DNA from: CAWEBF01 sp963807235
Lineage (GTDB): Bacteria > Acidobacteriota > Vicinamibacteria > Vicinamibacterales > UBA2999
Length of the DNA: 64,000 nucleotides
Direction: 5' to 3'
Assembly: GCA_963807235.1 (NCBI GenBank)
Contig: CAWEBF010000012.1
Span: forward strand, 168,250 to 232,249
Shown: positions 26,210 through 37,690 of the stretch, piece by piece
Layout of the letters: the number at the start of each line of letters is the position of its first letter
Position numbering within the stretch: the stretch's first letter is position 1
Notes under the pieces: generated by a model
Told to the model about the DNA's origin: nothing
The model's input: the letters and a program-made list of their open reading frames with translations, nothing else
Database searches by the model: none
Position numbers and translations under genes: made by a program

Positions 26210-26284
26210 GCTAGCGAGCCTTCGCCCCGGCCATCCAGGCTCCGGCTCGCTAGCAACAGTATCTTTTGGCCCCGCTTCGCGGGG
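26210..26284 (-). repeat. two-hairpin intergenic element, copy B
   Basis: A perfect 11-bp inverted repeat, GCTAGCGAGCC (26210-26220) with its complement at 26244-26254 and a 23-nt loop. It is linked by CAGTATCTTTTGGC to the hairpin CCCCGC-TTC-GCGGGG (26270-26284). Compared with copy A at 4973, two stem pairs change on both sides and the second hairpin changes as a whole while keeping its TTC loop. It lies between the metallo-beta-lactamase-fold gene's stop and the sdhC start. Confidence 0.72.
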
Positions 26285-26301
26285 CAGGCAAACGCTCTAT
26301 C

Positions 26302-27318
26302 TTACGGCAGCCCCGCGACCGCGGCCTGCGCGCACTCACCGACCGTCGTCAAGTAGCGCGCCACGACATCCGGCCCGACCACGTATGGATGCCGCTCGCC
26401 CGGCTTGCGGGCCTGCACGGCGGGCAGCTTGGTCTTGCTGCCGTCGTAGACCGTGTGGTTCGACAGGATCACGTCGGCGCCGGCCTTTGCCGCGATGCCC
26501 TTGAAGCGCTCGGCCGACGCCGCATACGCCTGCAGACGCGGCTTGATCGGGCCGAAGTTGAAGAGCGTGCCGCCCCACGCGGCCGCCACGTGCGAGCGCC
26601 CGCCGTCCTTCAGGGGGATGATCGTCGAGATGGTGCCCTCGGTGTGACCGGGCGTGACGTGGAGCGTCAGCGTGGTGTCGCCGAGCGTCAGCCGGTAGCC
26701 GTCGGTAGCCACCAGGTCCCGTTTGGGCTTCCACGGCGGGTTCTGCTGATCCAGCAGGTCGTAGTCGGCCGCCGTCATGATCAGCCGGCTGCCGAACCGC
26801 TCCTGCAGGAACTTCGCGCCGCCGGCGTGATCCAGGTGGCCGTGGCTGACGATTACGTACTTGATCTGGGCGGGATCGAGCCCCAGCTTCTTCAATCCGC
26901 CCACCACCTCGTCCTCGACCGAGTAGTCGAAGATGGCGTCGAGCAGGATGATGCCGTCGGAGGTCGTGATGGCCCAGGCCGAAAACTCGGTCTGGCCCAC
27001 GAAGTACATGTTGTCGAACACCTTCACGGGCTCGGCATGCCAGGTCTCGCGGGCCGGCGGGGCGGGCGGGCCACCGGCCCTCGCGCCGCGCCCGGGGCCG
27101 CCCGCGCGCGGCGGAGCAGAGGCTTGTGCAATCACGTTCCGGGCGGTGGTGCACACCGCGTCGAACAGGCCAGCGTGCTCCGTGCCGGCCGCGGCCTTCG
27201 CCGCCGCGATGTGCTTCTCGACCTCGGGCGAAAGCGGCGCAGGCGCGGGGGCCTGCGCGCCCACGATGGTCGCGGCGACGCAGGCGGCCCCCAGGCCGGA
27301 AACCAGTCGAATCAGCAT
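26302..27318 (-). CDS. secreted metallo-beta-lactamase-fold hydrolase (subclass B3-like)
   Basis: 338 residues with signal peptide (about 1-21, IVGAQA) and a Pro/Gly/Ala-rich linker (about 68-92). The zinc motif is VSHGHLDHAGG (HxHxDH), followed by a His in TPGHTEG and a later SNHTVYDG. The order matches B3-type lactamases and related periplasmic lactonases or hydrolases. Beta-lactamase activity cannot be inferred from this alone. It shares the strand with lpdA upstream, with a terminator between, so it is probably a separate unit. Confidence 0.85.
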   Translation of the reverse strand: MLIRLVSGLGAACVAATIVGAQAPAPAPLSPEVEKHIAAAKAAAGTEHAGLFDAVCTTARNVIAQASAPPRAGGPGRGARAGGPPAPPARETWHAEPVKVFDNMYFVGQTEFSAWAITTSDGIILLDAIFDYSVEDEVVGGLKKLGLDPAQIKYVIVSHGHLDHAGGAKFLQERFGSRLIMTAADYDLLDQQNPPWKPKRDLVATDGYRLTLGDTTLTLHVTPGHTEGTISTIIPLKDGGRSHVAAAWGGTLFNFGPIKPRLQAYAASAERFKGIAAKAGADVILSNHTVYDGSKTKLPAVQARKPGERHPYVVGPDVVARYLTTVGECAQAAVAGLP

Positions 27319-27348
27319 GTCTCCCTCACAACCCCGGTGCCGAACATG

Positions 27349-27371
27349 AAAAAGGCCGCCCCGTGGCGGCC
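27349..27371 (-). terminator. intrinsic terminator of the pyruvate dehydrogenase operon
   Basis: On the minus strand GGCCGCC-ACGG-GGCGGCC is followed by TTTTT, 9 bp past the lpdA stop. A 7-bp all-GC stem with a T tract is a classical Rho-independent terminator. Confidence 0.88.
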
Positions 27372-27380
27372 TCTGGTCCT

Positions 27381-28808
27381 CTACTTCTTCGCCGGCCTGT
27401 ACACGTGTGTGGCCTGACCGAAGAACACCTCGGCGCTTTCCATCACCGTTTCGGACAGCGTGGGGTGCGGGTGGATGACCAGCTTCAAGTCCTCCGCCGT
27501 CGCGCCCATCTCTATCGCGAGGGCCCCTTCGGAAATCAGCTCGCCCGCACCCGACCCGGCGAGGCCGACGCCCAGGATCCGCCCGGTCTTCTTCTCGACG
27601 ATCAGCTTGGTCAGGCCATCCGGCCTGTCGATGCTGATGGCCCGGCCGCTCGCCCCCCACGGGAACTTCGCGATTTCCACGTCGAGATTCTGTTCCCGGG
27701 CCTGGGCCTCGGTGAGCCCACACCACGCGATCTCGGGGTCCGTGAACACCACGGCGGGAATCGCCTGCGGCTCGAACACCGCCTTGTGCCCCGCAATCGC
27801 CTCCACGGCCACGCGCCCCTCGTGGGACGCCTTGTGCGCCAGCATGGGCTCCCCCGCCACGTCGCCGATCACGAAGATCGACGGCTCCGCGGTGCGCCGC
27901 TGCGGGTCGCTTTCGATGAAGCCTTTCGCGTCGACCTTGACCTTTGTGGTCTCCAGTCCGGGGATCTTCGAGTTGGGCCGGCGTCCGATCGATACCAGCA
28001 CCCGGTCGAACACCTGCTCCTTCTCTGCGAGGTCGCCCTCGAAGGTCACGCGGATGCCGTTCTTTGCAGCGTCTCCTTTTTCTTCCGCGACCTTGACCAC
28101 CTTGGTGTTGACCATGATGGCCGCGAACATCCCCTTCAACTTCTTCTCCAGCACCGCCACCAGGTCCCGATCGGCCCCGGGCAGCAGTCCCGGCGTCATC
28201 TCCACCACCGACACCTTGCTGCCCAGCGTCGCGTACACGCTCCCCAGCTCCAGCCCGATGTAGCCGCCGCCGATGACCAGGAGCGACTTCGGCACGTCGG
28301 GCAGATCGAGGGCGGAGGTGGAGTCCAGCATCCGTGGCGAGTCGAGCGACAGCGTCGGAATCTTCGTCGGATGCGAGCCGGTGGCGAGAATCAGGTAGTC
28401 GAACGCCACGTCGGTGTTTCCCGAGGCGCCGGCCACCGTGAGTGACTTGGGACCCTTCAGCGTCGCGCGACCCTGCACGTAGGTCACCTTCCGCATCTTC
28501 GCGATGGTGCCCGTCCCGCCGGTCAGTTTCTCGACAACCGAGTTCTTGTACGCCCTGAGCTTGTCCACGTCGATGGCTGGCTCGCCGAAAGCCACACCCC
28601 ATTTGCTGGCGTGCCGGGCCTCGTCCACGACTTTGGCGACGTGCAGCAGCGCCTTCGAGGGGATGCACCCGCGATACAGGCACACGCCGCCCGGGTTCTT
28701 TTCTTCGTCGACGAGCGTGACCTGCATGCCGAGGTCGGCAGCATAGAAAGCAGCCGCGTAGCCGCCGGGACCCGCGCCGAGCACCGTCAATTTGATGGGT
28801 TGCGCCAT
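27381..28808 (-). CDS. lpdA: dihydrolipoyl dehydrogenase (E3)
   Basis: 475 residues. FAD-binding VLGAGPGGYAAAFYAADLG at the start, the redox-active disulfide in GGVCLYRGCIPSK, the NAD-binding motif VIGGGYIGLELGSVYATLG near residue 180 and the C-terminal H-P-H-P-T-L-S-E dimer-interface motif with the catalytic His. It reoxidises dihydrolipoamide on E2 and passes electrons to NAD+. Its ATG directly follows the aceF stop (TAAATG), so the aceE-aceF-lpdA operon is tightly coupled. Confidence 0.96.
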   Translation of the reverse strand: MAQPIKLTVLGAGPGGYAAAFYAADLGMQVTLVDEEKNPGGVCLYRGCIPSKALLHVAKVVDEARHASKWGVAFGEPAIDVDKLRAYKNSVVEKLTGGTGTIAKMRKVTYVQGRATLKGPKSLTVAGASGNTDVAFDYLILATGSHPTKIPTLSLDSPRMLDSTSALDLPDVPKSLLVIGGGYIGLELGSVYATLGSKVSVVEMTPGLLPGADRDLVAVLEKKLKGMFAAIMVNTKVVKVAEEKGDAAKNGIRVTFEGDLAEKEQVFDRVLVSIGRRPNSKIPGLETTKVKVDAKGFIESDPQRRTAEPSIFVIGDVAGEPMLAHKASHEGRVAVEAIAGHKAVFEPQAIPAVVFTDPEIAWCGLTEAQAREQNLDVEIAKFPWGASGRAISIDRPDGLTKLIVEKKTGRILGVGLAGSGAGELISEGALAIEMGATAEDLKLVIHPHPTLSETVMESAEVFFGQATHVYRPAKK

Positions 28809-30263
28809 TTATCCGATGAGTGACAGGAGGAAGGGCTGCTCGATGGCGTCCACGACCCAGCGCAGGAACCGCATGGCGTCCGCACCGTCAATCACGCGAT
28901 GGTCGTAGGACAAGGACAAGGGGAGCAGCTGGCGCGGCACGAATTGATCCTTCTGCCACACCGGTTCGATGACGCCGCGAGACACGCCGAGGATCGCGAC
29001 CTCGGGCCAGTTCACGATGGGGGTGAAAGCCGTACCGCCGATGCCACCGAGATTCGAGATGCTGATGCCGCCGCCGCTCATGTCGTCCACGGTCAGCTTC
29101 TTGTCGCGAGCCTTCTGGGCGAGCTCCTGCAAGGCGACAGCAATCTCGGTGATGTTCTTCTTGTTGGCGTCGCGGATCACGGGCACGAAGAGACCCCGGT
29201 CGGTGTCCACCGCCACGCCGATGTTGACGTATTTCTTGTAGACGATCTCGCCGCGCTCGGGATCCAGCGAGGCGTTGAACTGTGGAAACTTCTGGATCGC
29301 GGTCGCCAGCACCCGGACCAGCATGGCCGTGACGGTCAGGTTGCCCCCGGCCTTGGCCACCTGCTCCTTGAACTTCTTGCGCAGCTCCTCGAGCGCCGTC
29401 ACGTCCGCCTTGTCGAACTGCGTGACGTGCGGAATCGTGCTCCAGGCGTGGCTCAGGTGCTCGGCGGTGACGCGCCGGACGTTCGTCCACGGCTCACGTG
29501 CCACCTCGCCCCACTTGGCAAAGTCCGGCAGCGGCCGGCCCGATTTGGCCGGGCCCGCCAATGCGGCGGCCGCCGACGAGCCCACGCTGCTCAAGATGCG
29601 GCGCGCATGCTCCTTGACGTCTTCCTGCGAAATACGGCCGGCGGGGCCGGAGCCCATCACGGTGTTGATGTCCACGCCGATTTCGCGCGCGAGCCGCCGC
29701 ACTCCCGGCGACGCAGGCGCAGGCGCCATACTCGGCGGGGCCCCCGTTGCCGCTGGCGCCGCCTGCGCGGGCGCGGGCGGATCCGGCGCGGGCCGCTGCG
29801 GCATCGGCACGACTTTCTGATCCGCGCGCGATTCCGGCCTCGCCGGCTCGGATGTGGCTGCGCGAGCCGGCGACGCCGGCTCGGATGTGGCTGCGCGAGC
29901 CGGCGACGCCGGCTCGGATGTGGCTGCGGGAGCCGGCGACGCCTGCGCGGGTGCCTGCGCTGCGGCGTAGCGGCGGCGGTGCAGCGCCGCGCTGCGCTGC
30001 GGGCTGGGCACAGCAGCGCCCGCAGCGCCGTTGTCAGAGACCGTGAAGATCACGGCACCGACCTTCACCTTGTCGCCCTTCTTGACCCGAATGTCTGTGA
30101 TGACGCCCTCGACCGACGACGGCACCTCGACGGTGGCCTTGTCGGTTTCGAGCTCAATGACGGGCTGCTCGCGGCGAACGGTGTCGCCGACCTTGACGAG
30201 CACCTTGGCCACGTCGCCGCCGGCGACGTTTTCTCCTAGTTCGGGAACCGTGAAGTCGCTCAA
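28809..30263 (-). CDS. aceF: pyruvate dehydrogenase dihydrolipoamide acetyltransferase (E2)
   Basis: 484 residues from TTG 30261-30263, supported by AAGGA upstream and by the start of the lipoyl domain. One lipoyl domain (about 2-76) has the lipoylated Lys in ETDKATV. A long Ala/Pro/Ser linker (about 77-185) contains three 11-residue repeats. The peripheral subunit-binding domain (about 187-222) reads RRLAREIGVDINTVMGSGPAGRI. The acyltransferase core (about 250-484) has the active-site motif DHRVIDG. It transfers acetyl to CoA and needs LipA for lipoylation. Same operon as E1 and E3. Confidence 0.95.
   Translation of the reverse strand: MSDFTVPELGENVAGGDVAKVLVKVGDTVRREQPVIELETDKATVEVPSSVEGVITDIRVKKGDKVKVGAVIFTVSDNGAAGAAVPSPQRSAALHRRRYAAAQAPAQASPAPAATSEPASPARAATSEPASPARAATSEPARPESRADQKVVPMPQRPAPDPPAPAQAAPAATGAPPSMAPAPASPGVRRLAREIGVDINTVMGSGPAGRISQEDVKEHARRILSSVGSSAAAALAGPAKSGRPLPDFAKWGEVAREPWTNVRRVTAEHLSHAWSTIPHVTQFDKADVTALEELRKKFKEQVAKAGGNLTVTAMLVRVLATAIQKFPQFNASLDPERGEIVYKKYVNIGVAVDTDRGLFVPVIRDANKKNITEIAVALQELAQKARDKKLTVDDMSGGGISISNLGGIGGTAFTPIVNWPEVAILGVSRGVIEPVWQKDQFVPRQLLPLSLSYDHRVIDGADAMRFLRWVVDAIEQPFLLSLIG
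29845..29943 (-). repeat. 33-bp in-frame repeat, three copies, in the E2 linker
   Basis: Three head-to-tail 33-bp units (29845-29877, 29878-29910, 29911-29943; the last with one change) inside aceF. Each encodes an 11-residue Pro/Ala/Ser segment of the flexible linker between the lipoyl domain and the subunit-binding domain. Confidence 0.92.
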
Positions 30264-30302
30264 CCGCGATCCTTGTGGGTGGCCATCCGCGCCTGCAAGT
30301 CC

Positions 30303-32987
<2,685 letters not shown>

Positions 32988-33021
32988 GCGTCCCACTTAT
33001 TCTATTATTCGTCCCCCCGGG

Positions 33022-33748
33022 ATGGAACCTGTTTCACCCCAGCCGCTGAGGCTTTTGGCTGATGTTCACCATGCGATCACCTCATGCATGCGGTGCGATC
33101 GGCTGCGCGACTACTGCGCGCGCGTGGCGCGTGAAAAGAAGCGCGCCCACCGGGACGAGACGTACTGGGGCCGGCCGGTACCGGGCTTCGGCGACCCGGA
33201 CGCGCGCGTCCTGATCGTCGGTCTTGCGCCCGCGGCGCATGGCGCGAACCGCACGGGGCGAGTCTTCACTGGCGACGGGGTTGGCGGATCGGGCGACTTC
33301 CTGATGGCGGCCCTGACCGACACGGGCTTCGCCAACCAGCCCACGTCGCGTCACCGCGACGACGGCTTGCGGCTGAGCGACGCGTACATCGCCGCCGCGG
33401 TGCGCTGCGCGCCTCCGGATAACAAGCCGACGCCGGAGGAGATCGCACGCTGCCTCGATCATCTGGAAGCCGAGGTCGCGTGCCTGCCGCGGGTGCGCGT
33501 CGTGGTGGCGCTGGGCAAGATCGCGTTCGACGCGTGGCTGCACCTGTTGAAGCGCCGGGGCGTGGCGCGGCGTCACGCCGCGCCCGCAGTTCGGCCACGA
33601 GGTCATCGTGCGATTCGAGGAGGGAGTGCCCGCGCTGGTCGGATCCTTTCATCCGAGCCGGCAGAACACGAACACGGGCCGCCTGACGCCGGCGATGCTG
33701 AGGGACGTCTTTCGCACCGCTCGCCGGATGGCGGCGGCTGCCCGATAG
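33022..33748 (+). CDS. uracil-DNA glycosylase, family 5 (UDGb) (one frameshift)
   Basis: ATG 33022. The enzyme removes uracil and deaminated bases from DNA. It has cysteines for an Fe-S cluster (CMRCDRLRDYC, CAPPDN, ACLPRV), the active-site motif GLAPAAHGANRTGRVFTGD and the final motif GSFHPSRQNTNTGRLTP. The GLAP variant without the usual catalytic acid is typical of UDGb. The two parts are in different frames; removing one base near 33575 restores PQFGHEVIVRFEEG and a product of about 241 residues. Divergent from aceE. Confidence 0.85.
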
Positions 33749-33763
33749 TCCGCCCGGCGGACC

Positions 33764-34177
33764 TTATTTCACCGGCCCGCCGATGTTGCCGGCCGACCCG
33801 CCCAGGAACAGCCGCTTGCCGTCGGGCAGCACGAAGTCGCGGCCCACGGCCTTGGCGGTCCCGTCCTTGGCCAGATAGCCGTCCACGAGCAGCTCCGTGC
33901 CGATGGGCACCGTGTTCTTGGTGACGCCCATGCGAATGAGCTGATTCGGGCTCCCACCCTCGATCAGCCAGGTCGTCACTTTGCCGTCTGGATCCTTCAC
34001 GCCGACGTGGAACCAGGAGTGGGGGTTGACCATCTCCCACTTGATCAGCGTCCCCTTGAGCTTGACCGGCTTCGCCGCATCGAACTCGGCCGCGAACGCA
34101 TGATGCGAGTGGACGGGCGCGGCGGACGCCAGCAGCCCGACGACGGCGGCGGCGAAAAGCGCAAGCGCGGTGCGCAT
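33764..34177 (-). CDS. DUF6152 family secreted protein
   Basis: 137 residues with signal peptide (about 1-24, PVHSHH). It begins the mature part HHAFAAEFDAAKPVKLKG, then WEMVNPHSWF, GVTKNTVPIGTELLVDGY, and ends GGSAGNIGGP. This short OB-like beta domain, with HHAF at the mature N-terminus, is DUF6152, common in Acidobacteriota and of unknown function. The His cluster may bind metal (inference). Its ATG lies one base after the stop of the upstream secreted paralogue, so the two are co-translated. Confidence 0.87.
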   Translation of the reverse strand: MRTALALFAAAVVGLLASAAPVHSHHAFAAEFDAAKPVKLKGTLIKWEMVNPHSWFHVGVKDPDGKVTTWLIEGGSPNQLIRMGVTKNTVPIGTELLVDGYLAKDGTAKAVGRDFVLPDGKRLFLGGSAGNIGGPVK

Positions 34178-34178
34178 G

Positions 34179-35219
34179 TCAGTTCGATCCTTTCTTGGCG
34201 GCGGCTTCGGCGGCCCGCTTCTCGTCGGCGCGGGCCCCGGCCAGGATGTTCGCGATGCCGTAGTTCGATTCGTGACACGCGAATTCGAAAATCGGCCCGT
34301 CGGTCTTCGCCATCGGCATCTCCGCCGTCCAGGGCCTGGCCCAGGTCGCGCTGTCCTCCACGGTGAACTTGTAGAGGATCTGGTCGGCGGCGACGCGCGT
34401 GAAGCGCTCGGTGACCTTCATCCCCTCGCTGGCGCCGCGGAACGGATTCTTGCCGTTGAAGTTCGTGGTCTCGACCACCAGCGTCGTACCCTCCCAGCGC
34501 CCGCGGGAAACGCCCGTCCACTGGCGGACGCCCTGGGGCGGCGCGGGGCGGCCGTCGAGCGGGATGATGCGGACGTCGTGGATCATCTCGGTGAGGATCA
34601 TCACGACGCCAGGGCCCTGCACGATCTGGTAGTTGGCGTTGTAGCCCGCGTTCATCATCGGCGGCCCGGCGCCCGCCATGACGATGCACCGCGAGCCGAT
34701 CGGCATGTTCTCCACCGCGTCGTACTGGCCACCCATGGCCTTTCGCGCGGCCGCACGTTCCGCCGCCCGCTTCTGCCCTTCGGCGGTGAGCGCCGGAATC
34801 TTGCCGTCGGGCGGATCGACGATGAGCGAGGTGCGGAGGCTGCGGGCGAAGGTCGACTGACTACGATCGAGGCCGAACTGGCTGAAGTCGTAGTGCACGT
34901 CGGCCACGGTACCGGGTTCGGTCTGTTCGGCTTCCCGCTCGGCGGCGCGCTTTTCGACGGCCAGCGCCTCCTCGAGGGTATAGAACTCCTTGGTCACGTT
35001 GGCCGGCCGTTCCAGGGGGACGTAGGTGGAGTTGGTCCAGAACCCCTGAAGGTCGGGCTGGCCGTCGGCGGTCTTGGGCGGCACGTACGGTTTGGACGCT
35101 GCACTGGTGGCGCCGGCAGCGGCGGACCGTGCGGGCGCTGCGCTCTGCCCCAGGATCACGGCAGGAACCGCGCAGGCAAGGGCGACCAGACCGGCGACGA
35201 CGATTCGAAGGTGTCTCAT
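34179..35219 (-). CDS. secreted GRWEG-motif protein, paralogue 1
   Basis: 346 residues with signal peptide (about 1-25, ILGQSA). I do not know a function for this family. Landmarks shared with the paralogues at 36109, 35295 and 50605: DGQPDLQGFW near the N-terminus, LDGRPAPP, SRGRWEGTTLVVETTNF, ERFTR, and TVEDSATWARPWTAE followed by an acidic or Cys-containing end (FACHESNYG). Trp-rich conserved segments and a secreted location suggest binding of a ligand or cell-surface polymer; that is a guess. First of three tandem genes on this strand; coupled to DUF6152. Confidence 0.75.
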   Translation of the reverse strand: MRHLRIVVAGLVALACAVPAVILGQSAAPARSAAAGATSAASKPYVPPKTADGQPDLQGFWTNSTYVPLERPANVTKEFYTLEEALAVEKRAAEREAEQTEPGTVADVHYDFSQFGLDRSQSTFARSLRTSLIVDPPDGKIPALTAEGQKRAAERAAARKAMGGQYDAVENMPIGSRCIVMAGAGPPMMNAGYNANYQIVQGPGVVMILTEMIHDVRIIPLDGRPAPPQGVRQWTGVSRGRWEGTTLVVETTNFNGKNPFRGASEGMKVTERFTRVAADQILYKFTVEDSATWARPWTAEMPMAKTDGPIFEFACHESNYGIANILAGARADEKRAAEAAAKKGSN

Positions 35220-35234
35220 GGCGCGCCTCTCATT

Positions 35235-35295
35235 GGCTCTGGGCTCTTGGCTCTAGGCTCTTGCTAAAGCCTAAAGCCGAAAGCCGAAAGCCGGC
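35235..35295. repeat. two heptamer tracts (GGCTCTN and AAAGCCG)
   Basis: 35235-35262 reads GGCTCTG, GGCTCTT, GGCTCTA, GGCTCTT; 35266-35295 reads AAAGCCT, AAAGCCG, AAAGCCG, AAAGCCG. They fill the whole gap between two secreted paralogues, the second tract running up to the stop codon. Confidence 0.88.
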
Positions 35296-36104
35296 TACTT
35301 CTTCCTCAAATGTCCGTACATCAGGTCCTCGACGAACTCGACGCAGCGGAACTCGAAGAGCTGCGCATTGGCTTCGACGCGACGGTACAGCGGCATGCTC
35401 ATCTTCCACGGCCGCGTGAAGACCTTAGGATCCTCGATGGTGGCCTCGTAGAGCAACGTTTCCGCGCTGCGAGGCGTGAAGCGCTCGACCACGTGAAGCG
35501 CATCGCTGTGGTGGTTTCCCGCGCGATCGAACCAGCTGAGATCGTTGAATCCGCGCGTGTCCACGACGAGCGTCTCGCCCTCCCAGCGCCCGTTCGACCA
35601 GCCCATCCAGCTGTCGGCCGGGGCCTCGATGTGGTCCTTCATGTAGACCGTACGCACGGCCCCGGCGAACTCGTGCACCAGCATCACGTGATCGGCGCCC
35701 TGGATGATCTGGAACGGCATCGGCATGTAGGTCGCGCGCGGCACGCCGGGCAGGTAGCACCTGATCTCCGGATCGAGCTTCAGCCGGTTCGCGAAGTTCT
35801 CCCGCTTCTTCGCCAGCGCCTCGGGCCTGTAGGGCAGGTCACCGCCCTCGACCACACCTGACCCGGCCGGGACGGCGCCTGCCGCACCCAGATCGCGCAC
35901 GGGGCTCGGACCCGCCGAATGCGCCTCGATGTCCCAGTGGGCCGTGTTCATGGCCTGCCAGATGCCGTTCAGGTTGGGACGGCCGTCGGGCGCGCGCGGC
36001 GCCCGGTACGCGCGAGAAGCCGGCTGCTGTGTGCTCACCGCCGGCACGGCCACCAGCATGCCGCCCGCGGCGAGCGCCGTCATCAATGTCCAGGTTCTGT
36101 TCAT
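35295..36104 (-). CDS. secreted GRWEG-motif protein, paralogue 2
   Basis: 269 residues from ATG 36102-36104. Signal peptide (about 1-26), then APDGRPNLNGIWQAMNTAHWD, a variable loop, GVPRATYMPMPFQI, WSNGRWEGETLVVDTRGFND, HVVERFTPR and TIEDPKVFTRPWKM, ending FRCVEFVEDLMYG. It is shorter and more diverged than paralogues 1 and 3 but keeps every landmark. It starts 4 bp after the stop of paralogue 3, so the two are in one operon. Function unknown. Confidence 0.75.
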   Translation of the reverse strand: MNRTWTLMTALAAGGMLVAVPAVSTQQPASRAYRAPRAPDGRPNLNGIWQAMNTAHWDIEAHSAGPSPVRDLGAAGAVPAGSGVVEGGDLPYRPEALAKKRENFANRLKLDPEIRCYLPGVPRATYMPMPFQIIQGADHVMLVHEFAGAVRTVYMKDHIEAPADSWMGWSNGRWEGETLVVDTRGFNDLSWFDRAGNHHSDALHVVERFTPRSAETLLYEATIEDPKVFTRPWKMSMPLYRRVEANAQLFEFRCVEFVEDLMYGHLRKK

Positions 36105-36108
36105 CCGT

Positions 36109-37083
36109 CTATTTCCGCGCGCCGGCCGCTTCGGCGGCGCGTTTCTCCTCGAGCCGGGCCCCGACGAGCGTGTTGTACAGGCCGAAGTTGCCTTCATGGC
36201 ACGCGTGTTCGAACAGCGGGCCCGTCGTACGTTGCATCGGCATTTCCCCCGTCCACGGCCGCGTCCATGTCGCGGGATCGTCGATGGTGAACCCGTACAG
36301 GATCACCTGGTCGGAGACGCGCCTGAAGCGCTCGATCACCTTCATTCTGGCGCTGGAGTTCCGGAATGGATTCTTGCCGTTGAAGTTGGTCGTCTCGACC
36401 ACCAACGTGTCGCCTTCCCAGCGCCCGCGCGACGTGCCCATCCACTGGCGGACCCGCTCCGGCGGCGCCGGCCGGCCGTCGAGTGGAATGACGCGCACGT
36501 CGTGGATCATCTCGGTGAGGATCATCACGTGGCCCGGCGCCTGCACGATGTGGTAGTTGCTGTTGTACGCGGCGTCCATCATCGGCGGCCCTGCGCCCGC
36601 CATGATGAGGCACCGGTCGTCGAGCTGATTGCTTTCGGCCGAATCCCAGCGTCCGATGCCCTTGGCGGCCGCTTCGAGCGCCGCCACGCGCGTGCGGCCC
36701 TCCTCCGTCATCGGAGGGATCCTGCCGTCTGGCGGATCGACGATGAGAGACGTGCGCAAGTTGGGCGCCTGTGCCGCCTGGCTGCGATCGAGCCCGAACT
36801 GGCTGAAGTCGTAGTGAACGTCTTCAACGGTGCCCGGCTTGGTCTGTGCCTGTTCGCGCGCCGCAGCGTTCTTGCGGATGGCGGCGGCCTCCTCAGGCGT
36901 GTAGAACTCCTTCGAGACGCCGTTGGGGCGTTCGAGCGGCACGTAGGTGGAGTTGGACCAGAAACCCTGCAGATCCGGTTGGCCGTCGGGCGTGCGCGGC
37001 TGCACCCACCGGGCCTGACCCGCAAGCGTCGCGAGCACGGAGACCACGATCGCGGCGCTGACGAGCCCGAGCCGACCATTCAT
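36109..37083 (-). CDS. secreted GRWEG-motif protein, paralogue 3
   Basis: 324 residues from ATG 37081-37083, with GGGAGGGGC upstream as ribosome binding site. Signal peptide (about 1-21), DGQPDLQGFWSNSTYVPLERP, DVHYDFSQFGLDRSQ, CLIMAGAGPPMMDAAYN, SRGRWEGDTLVVETTNF, TIDDPATWTRPWTGE and EHACHEGNFG. It is close to paralogue 1 along most of its length, so these two arose by a recent duplication while paralogue 2 is older. No function is known. Confidence 0.75.
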   Translation of the reverse strand: MNGRLGLVSAAIVVSVLATLAGQARWVQPRTPDGQPDLQGFWSNSTYVPLERPNGVSKEFYTPEEAAAIRKNAAAREQAQTKPGTVEDVHYDFSQFGLDRSQAAQAPNLRTSLIVDPPDGRIPPMTEEGRTRVAALEAAAKGIGRWDSAESNQLDDRCLIMAGAGPPMMDAAYNSNYHIVQAPGHVMILTEMIHDVRVIPLDGRPAPPERVRQWMGTSRGRWEGDTLVVETTNFNGKNPFRNSSARMKVIERFRRVSDQVILYGFTIDDPATWTRPWTGEMPMQRTTGPLFEHACHEGNFGLYNTLVGARLEEKRAAEAAGARK

Positions 37084-37166
37084 GCTGCCCCTCCCGGCCG
37101 GGTGCATTCTACGGCATTCCCCGCCCCGCGGGGCCCGACTATTGCGGATGGCGCAAGAAAGACAAA

Positions 37167-37189
37167 GGGCCGCAAGCGCGGCCCTTTTT
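37167..37189. terminator. hairpin terminator between cytochrome c' and the secreted paralogues
   Basis: GGGCCGC-AAGC-GCGGCCC followed by TTTTT on the plus strand. On the minus strand the same stem is followed by TTTGTCTTT. Since both flanking genes read on the minus strand, the minus version would end the cytochrome c' transcript. Confidence 0.75.
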
Positions 37190-37217
37190 GCCTTTAGCCT
37201 TTTGCCTTTTGCCTTAA
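37190..37217. repeat. heptamer tract, GCCTTTN type
   Basis: GCCTTTA, GCCTTTT, GCCTTTT, GCCTTAA, adjoining the T tract of the terminator hairpin. Confidence 0.85.
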
Positions 37218-37252
37218 TGGATCGGCTGCAGCATCGAGCAGCCGACGAGCCT

Positions 37253-37690
37253 CTAGATCGTCCCGGCCTTCAGCTGGTACTGCATGTTGGCGTCCTGCTC
37301 CCGGAACGTCTTGTGGCAGGCCCCGCAGGCGCCGCCGGCCGTCTTCTGCGCCGCCAGCGCGGCCATCTGATCGGGCATGGCTGCGGACACGGCCGTCTCG
37401 ACCGCCGTGACCTTGGCAATCGCGTCCTTGCTGAATGCGATGGCTTCGTCCTTCTTGTGCATCACCCAGAAGTTTTCGGCGTCCATCAGGGCCGCCTTCA
37501 CCGTGGCCACTGAGGCCTTGGCGGCCGCGAAGTCGCCTGCCTGAATGGCCTTGGCGGTCGCACCCTGCGCCGCCGCAATCTTCTTCATCGTGGCGTCGAG
37601 TTCGACTGGAGTGGTCACTTTCTGGGCCACGGCCACGGTGCCCGCGAGGGCGACGAAGATGGCGGTGACGATGGTGAGCGTTCGGCGCAT
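37253..37690 (-). CDS. cytochrome c' / c556-like protein
   Basis: 145 residues with signal peptide (about 1-22, VAVAQ) and a four-helix pattern. The single haem motif CGACHKTFRE (CxxCH) lies near the C-terminus (about 122), which is the class II cytochrome c arrangement. These periplasmic proteins bind NO or CO or carry electrons. Start ATG 37688-37690 behind AGGAGG. It stands alone, ended by the hairpin at 37167. Confidence 0.87.
   Translation of the reverse strand: MRRTLTIVTAIFVALAGTVAVAQKVTTPVELDATMKKIAAAQGATAKAIQAGDFAAAKASVATVKAALMDAENFWVMHKKDEAIAFSKDAIAKVTAVETAVSAAMPDQMAALAAQKTAGGACGACHKTFREQDANMQYQLKAGTI

Noticed and set aside
26302..27318. Antibiotic-resistance beta-lactamase
   Set aside because: Only the general metallo-beta-lactamase fold is supported; many hydrolases share the motif.
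28899..30239. Plus-strand frame with Arg-rich repeats over aceF
   Set aside because: Antisense translation of the E2 linker repeat.
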